Assembly (NCBI RefSeq): GCF_017591435.1
Contig: NC_059268.1
Coordinates: 14,161,684-14,225,683, forward strand
DNA: 64,000 bases
From: Portunus trituberculatus
Taxonomy: Eukaryota; Arthropoda; Malacostraca; Decapoda; Portunidae
Direction: 5' to 3'
The notes under the pieces are model-generated. The model did not search any database, was not told where the DNA came from, and worked only from the letters and a program-made list of their open reading frames with translations. A program made the position numbers and the translations under genes. Position 1 is the first letter of the stretch. Each line of letters opens with the position of its first letter. Below, one piece after another: positions 45,684-64,000 of the stretch.

Positions 45684-45971
45684 GTAAGAACGGAAAGAGG
45701 ATACCCTGCTAAGGAGAGGGTGTCCACGATTAACAGGTGGTGAAGGTTAGCAGCCGCACGCACACAGGTTAACACGCCCCTCATGTTCTCTTACTCGCAA
45801 CAGGCGCGGTCACTGGAGTGAAGTATCTCGCATAACACTAACAGGTGCCGAACAATCATTGATCTTTCAACGGACACAAAGTGCAAGGCTCACGTGTTGG
45901 AGCAGTGGGGCAAGTTCCCTGAACTCGCCACTTTGGCCTCTATTGACCACATACTGTCCACGTGTACATAG

Positions 45972-45991
45972 TGACGTCACTCCTGACGTCA
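45972..45991. promoter_or_regulatory. Two perfect CRE palindromes 4 bp apart
   Basis: TGACGTCA at 45972-45979 and 45984-45991. The arrangement suits cooperative CREB/ATF-type binding, but no transcript start is evident nearby. Confidence 0.4.
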
Positions 45992-47561
45992 TCGGGGCTG
46001 GTCCATTCCATGAAGGAGAGGGGAGGTCTGTCATTCATATTTTGTTTCCGTAATAAGAAAATGAAATACCACTCGCAGATAAATCATGTCGACTATATAA
46101 TTTCATACATTTAACTACCTAACTAGCATTGTGTAAAAAACACCGAATTGAGTGATTGGTTGACACATACAGATATCTGTAAGAATCACCCGACTTTCCT
46201 CTTACTTGAGCTAGAACAGGTGGCCGTTGCCTCAGGTGAAAGTGACGCCTGAGGCATCTCTCACGCTCCAGCTGTGCCTCTTCCGGTCTTCTCAATCTAT
46301 CTTAACCAAATTTCAACTCCAGAAATGGCCATGGTCATGGTGCGAAAGTATGAAAAAGAGATCATGATGAAAACAAGACGTTTACTTATTTTTCATTAAC
46401 TTGTTCCAAGATTTTTCTTTCTCTTTATTTAAGTATTAACTCGCTCCCACCTGCACGCTCTTTGCAGCTTCACTCTCTGACAGCATCACTCTTCATCCAG
46501 TTCCTACTTTCAGTCACTACAGTTCCCTCCTCTGAGTATACTTCCTCACACGAATTCCTGAACACAGCGTGGGTATATTTTGGTGTTGGTAGCAGGGCAG
46601 CTGGAGGGCGAGAGGACGCACGTGAGGACAGCGTGGAGGGAAGAACTCTGCACCATAGTGAGGAACCTGTGGACTGGGAGGCCCTCATTCGATCAAGTAA
46701 TTGGGTGCGAAGCGATCAAGCTCTTCCATCCTCATACAATGCTGTCTTTTGGTGGAGATTATGATGTTATATATAAGATTATTATGATTGCGTTTGATAA
46801 TGAAAGGTCGAGCTTCCATCAAAGAAGTGCCTCCATCAAATGATATTTTTTGAAATAGATCTTTCCTATCGCATTAGTCTAAAAGAGGCTGCTGTTATAA
46901 ATATACATTGCTTGAGGTAATAACTTTTTTCACCCTGCAGAGAAATTCTATCAGGTAAGAAAACGGAGAGAGAGAAAAAGAGAGACTGGTGGCGCACTGC
47001 CAATATACCAAAAATGTGAGAAAGCATTCAAGAGTGGCACATCTTTTTAATCCGTTACGTGTCACCTTGAACAGACACATTTGCCGTAGTTTTCATATGT
47101 ATCAGTTCAGTTTCCTCGCCTTTTTTTTTTTTTTTAACGCTATAAAAAATGTATCTTGATTTCCTAATTTATAAAACCACCTCCTTGCCTTCCGCGATGC
47201 AGATCTTTGGCAGGACCCAAAATTCGATATTGAAATAATTTTAAGTCACCGAATTTTCTAGCATTCATAAATTCATTTACGTAACTGACCTACACCAACA
47301 GGAAACTCATATTACTGTGATGGTTTGTATTGAAAACATTGTCACTGATGCCGGTGTATGTAAATTAAGCCGATTTATTTTTCATGAATGAATGAATGAG
47401 TGGATGGATGAATAAATTAACAAGTTAAATAAATAAATAAACTAACGTAATAACAATGATAAAATAATCACAGTTCGAATGACTTGACACATTATGCTGC
47501 TTTCCTAAGCGATAAAAGACAGCACCATCATTACAACAACAATAACATCAACAACATCAAA

Positions 47562-47790
<229 letters not shown>

Positions 47791-48046
47791 CTCTCACAAT
47801 CGAGAGGGCCGGGTTCGAGTCCCGGGGCGGCGAGGCAAATGGGCAAGCCTCTTAATGTGTGGCCCCTGTTCACCTAGCAGTAAATAGGTACGGGATGTAA
47901 CGCGAGGGGTTGTGGCCTCGCTTTCCCAGTGTGATGAGTGTGTTGTGGTCTCCGTCCTACCCGAAGATCGGTCTATGAGCTCTGGGCTCGCTCCGTAATG
48001 GGGAAGACTGGCTGGGTGACCAGCAGGCAACCGAGGTGAAAAAAAA
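47791..48046 (+). mobile_element. tRNA-derived SINE (family 1), 5'-truncated
   Basis: Starts inside the tRNA-like head (CTCTCACAATCGAGAGGG), keeps the B box GGTTCGAGTCCC and a body nearly identical to that at 4999-5270, and ends in A(8). A (CTA)n tract follows at 48058-48093. The A box is missing, replaced by the trinucleotide array. Confidence 0.85.
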
Positions 48047-48060
48047 GTTAATTACTATTT

Positions 48061-48094
<34 letters not shown>

Positions 48095-48393
48095 CACTAT
48101 TACTAAAACTATGTAGACGGGTATTAAGCACTGATTAAATGTCAACACGCATTACGGCGCCGCATCATTCCTCTACATCCCACCAAATATACAAGTGTTA
48201 CTGTTGAGGAACTTTAAAGAGTTCTCTCATCTCGAGCACCGCCGCAGAAGGAAACTCGGAGGCTGGCTGGTACCACCACCACTGCCTCCACCTGGCTAGT
48301 CACGCCACGCCACGCCTACAACTGCGCAGTGCCTCGCTCTGCCCGGCAACACAACGCTTCCGTACCATCTCGCCGTGCCTGCCACCAGCAGCC

Positions 48394-52385
<3,992 letters not shown>

Positions 52386-52422
52386 TGACGTCATGAAGTA
52401 TTATAGCTCGTGACGTCATTGG
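52386..52422. promoter_or_regulatory. CRE-CRE-CCAAT cluster, candidate promoter
   Basis: TGACGTCA at 52386-52393 and 52411-52418; the second overlaps an inverted CCAAT box (CATTGGCTG). The sequence after it is GC-richer, and an ATG-bearing segment near 52528-52580 ends in a donor-like GTGG|GTAAAT. No downstream exon could be identified. Confidence 0.35.
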
Positions 52423-52599
52423 CTGTAGGTGGGGTGAATATCTGAGTCGCTTCCGTTCGAGGGTCCGACTGGGTGAAACACTGATATGTCCACTTTAAGA
52501 GTTCGATGCTGACACGACTCAAAACCCATGAAAAGATGAAGGACAGCGAAGACATGAAGAGGACAAGGTTGAGGAGCTGTGGGTAAATTGGCTAGACGG

Positions 52600-53010
52600 T
52601 GGTGAGGAGAGTGATGATGTTGCTTGTGGCGGTGGTGGTGAAAGATGAATAGGTAGTGGTGGTAATGGTGGTGGTGGTGGTGGTCGTGGCAATGCTGTTG
52701 TTGTTGTTGTTGCTATTGGTGGTGGCGGTGGTGATGGTGGTTGCGCTCATATTGATAAGGGCCGTTGTTGTTGATGTTAATGATTTAGGTAATAGTAATA
52801 GTAAGAATTGTTATAGATGATCTTGCTAGTGGTGGTGGTGATGGTGGTAGTGGTGGTGATGGCAGTAGCAGTAGTATTCTAATAACATTACATAACTATG
52901 TATGTTGTATGGAGGAGGAAGAAGAAGAGGAGGAGGAGGAGGAGGAGGAGGAGGAGGAGGAGGAGGAGGAGGAGGAGGAGGAGGAGGAGGAGGAGGAGGA
53001 GGAGGAGATG
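52600..53010. repeat. (GGT)-rich imperfect repeats then (GAG)n
   Basis: Imperfect GGT/GTT repeats from about 52605 to 52875, then about 97 bp of nearly pure GAG at 52912-53008. The poly-Glu frame is an artefact. Confidence 0.9.
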
Positions 53011-56480
<3,470 letters not shown>

Positions 56481-56720
56481 ATGAAAATCTGTCGTTCACT
56501 CTGGTGCACCAACCCCAAGTGTACCCGTATTCCCTTCCCAGGAGAAACCCACTTTAGTGTGTCGGACTCACTCTTGCAGGAAGCGGAGCTGAACCTACGC
56601 AACGACAAAGCTTTCTGGAAGGGCCTGTCAGCGGCAACTATACAGGGTTGCGAAAGATGGGACATAATGAAAGCTGTTTTACGTGACCGGTGGATGGTGG
56701 GCGTGGGTTCTCAGTCGTGA
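56481..56720 (+). CDS. Small ORF, 79 residues, unknown (low confidence)
   Basis: ATG start, beginning MKICRSLWCTNPKC (three Cys, spacing CX4CX4C) and ending in a mixed helical-looking stretch (ERWDIMKAVLRDRWMVG). No repeat content, unlike most ORFs here. Family not recognised; no neighbouring exon or promoter evident. It may be transposon-derived or chance. Confidence 0.2.
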   Translation: MKICRSLWCTNPKCTRIPFPGETHFSVSDSLLQEAELNLRNDKAFWKGLSAATIQGCERWDIMKAVLRDRWMVGVGSQS

Positions 56721-58112
56721 GGGCAAGCACGTATCCTAGGGAGACGAAAATGAGTTACCATGAAAATGAGTTAACAGGAAAAGTCAACGGAAGAGTAAGA
56801 AAGAGTAAGCAATGTGAGGAGGAATTAAATCATGTTGAGAAGGCTGGGAGGGCGAGTTAGTGTAGTGTGCTTCCTGCTCCACCCACACCTACTCGTACGC
56901 CCGCCCGCCCACCCGCCCGCCCACCAAGGTCTGCTGCATGTCCGCTCCCTCCCTGGAACACGTGAGGAGAGACATAGAAATATGAAAGGGAGGGGAGAAA
57001 AACGGACACAGTATAGGAGGAAGGAAAGGGAAGGGCAGAATGTAGGACAGAGGGAAGGAGGAAAGGTACAAAGAAGAAATGGCTGTTCTCATTTTTACAA
57101 CCCCCCTTTGTCTGCTTCCTCCGCTCTCCCTACCCGACATTCCTGCTGTTGTTGCTCTACTGTTGTTGTTATTGTTGTCATAGTGGCATTTGTTGTTGCT
57201 GCTGCTTCTGGAGCAAAATGCTATAGCAACAACAATTACTACTACTACTACTACCACTACATACTACTGCTATCATATTACTACTACTACTACTATTACT
57301 ATCATTGTATTTGTTACCACACATATTAACATTTATCCTTCGTACGAAATGTCGCCAAGCATTCCCCCCCCCCCACACACAGGCAGGAGAGCATGACCGC
57401 TATCTTTCCACTAGTGTAGGACAGAGAGGTCACAGCCTCTCTGTTTATTGCGTACATACATAAATGTGTGCACAAAGACATCTCTGTTGTGAACGTGATC
57501 AAATGAGATAACCAGGTCATACTGTATCTTCGTGGGCGGACATCCGAATAACGAGCCACCTGAGTTGCACCACGTTACTTACAAAACAAAGAGATAATAA
57601 GAGTAGGAATTATACACAATGAGGAAAAAAGGTGGTAAAACTAACTCATTACAAACCTTACAGACGCCTACCCTCACAGGCTCTCAGTTCGTGCACACTC
57701 ATATGGAAGAGGAGAGAAGAGGCGGAGAAGCATGACGTCATGCTAGCGCCCCTAGCCCTACCTTCCTCCCTGCCTGCATGTCTTAACACCTCACGCCTCC
57801 ACTCTCTTTACCATCCTCCTCCAACACTGACGTCACACGCTCCCTAGCAGGCAAGCAATACATGATCACAAAGAGGAGTATCACGTCAACTTCCTTCTAT
57901 CTCTTCCCTTTATGGTTTTGCATTCTCCAGCGCTTCTCAACTACTTATATTCAGGGTCAAGTCTGGTCAGTATAGTTTTTGAGGCTTTCGGAGGTATTTG
58001 CATGATTCTAGAGATAGTTTAGTGAAAAGAAAAGGGAAAAAATAGACATCCATGACAACTGACTAATCTCTGTGGCCTTGGTAAGTAATTCCTTATGAAA
58101 GGCCGAAGCGTT
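56721..58112. other. Unique DNA, CTA and oligo(C) runs, no gene recognised
   Basis: CTA/TTG repeats at 57140-57310, C(10) near 57365 and two CREs at 57733-57835. Nothing coding is recognised. Confidence 0.5.
57733..57835. promoter_or_regulatory. Two CRE palindromes in a GC-rich stretch
   Basis: TGACGTCA at 57733-57740 and 57828-57835, with GC-rich sequence between. A regulatory role is inferred only from the motifs. Confidence 0.3.

Positions 58113-64000
<5,888 letters not shown>

Larger units (their letters stand above)
44670..47561. other. Unique DNA, mostly unassigned
   Basis: Contains (CA)n at 45349-45393, one candidate exon (45577-45683), a pair of perfect CRE palindromes (45972-45991), T(15) near 47121 and AAATA-type runs near 47420. 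No family recognised. Confidence 0.5.

Overview
This is a eukaryotic, intron-rich and very repeat-rich window. It most likely comes from a decapod crustacean, and a crab is plausible. The evidence is arthropod-type XBP1 and BTB/BACK/PHR genes, GT-AG introns, tRNA-derived SINEs, CR1-like LINEs with an ATTAGGTAAATAC tail, and extreme dinucleotide and trinucleotide microsatellites. The species cannot be fixed from sequence alone.

Genes lie in the first 32 kb. (1) At 210-3496 (+) are the last three exons of a Lys/Arg- and acid-rich, probably nuclear protein. Its intron holds an antisense histone H2B ORF (582-950) and a CR1-like LINE fragment. (2) At 6937-8938 (-) is XBP1, the unfolded-protein-response bZIP factor: exon 1, one GT-AG intron, and a long exon 2 carrying the IRE1 cleavage signals. 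The two frames give a 261-residue unspliced form and a 431-residue spliced form if a 17-nt IRE1 intron (7704-7720) is removed. An ERSE-like box lies upstream. (3) At 14730-31828 (+) is a six-exon BTB-BACK-PHR protein of 464 residues (BTBD3/BTBD6-like), stretched by large introns full of transposons.

Mobile elements dominate. A degraded BEL/Pao element lies at 12.7-14.3 kb. Intron 3 of the BTB gene is almost wholly made of three antisense CR1-like LINEs; the largest carries a SINE and a MITE inserted into it. Intron 5 holds a three-level nest: a Gypsy element interrupted by a Tigger/pogo element at TA, itself interrupted by a piggyBac element at TTAA. A 602-bp Harbinger-like element and a degraded LINE follow the gene.

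From about 36 kb to the end I recognise no gene. The sequence is mostly unique DNA punctuated by dozens of microsatellites (chiefly GA on the + strand), one SINE, several TGACGTCA sites and a few short ORFs or possible exons that I cannot name.

The most interesting signals are the compact 17-nt IRE1 intron in XBP1, the H2B copy with changes at constrained residues and no stem-loop, the nested transposons with readable target-site duplications, and an excess of palindromic CRE (TGACGTCA) sites.
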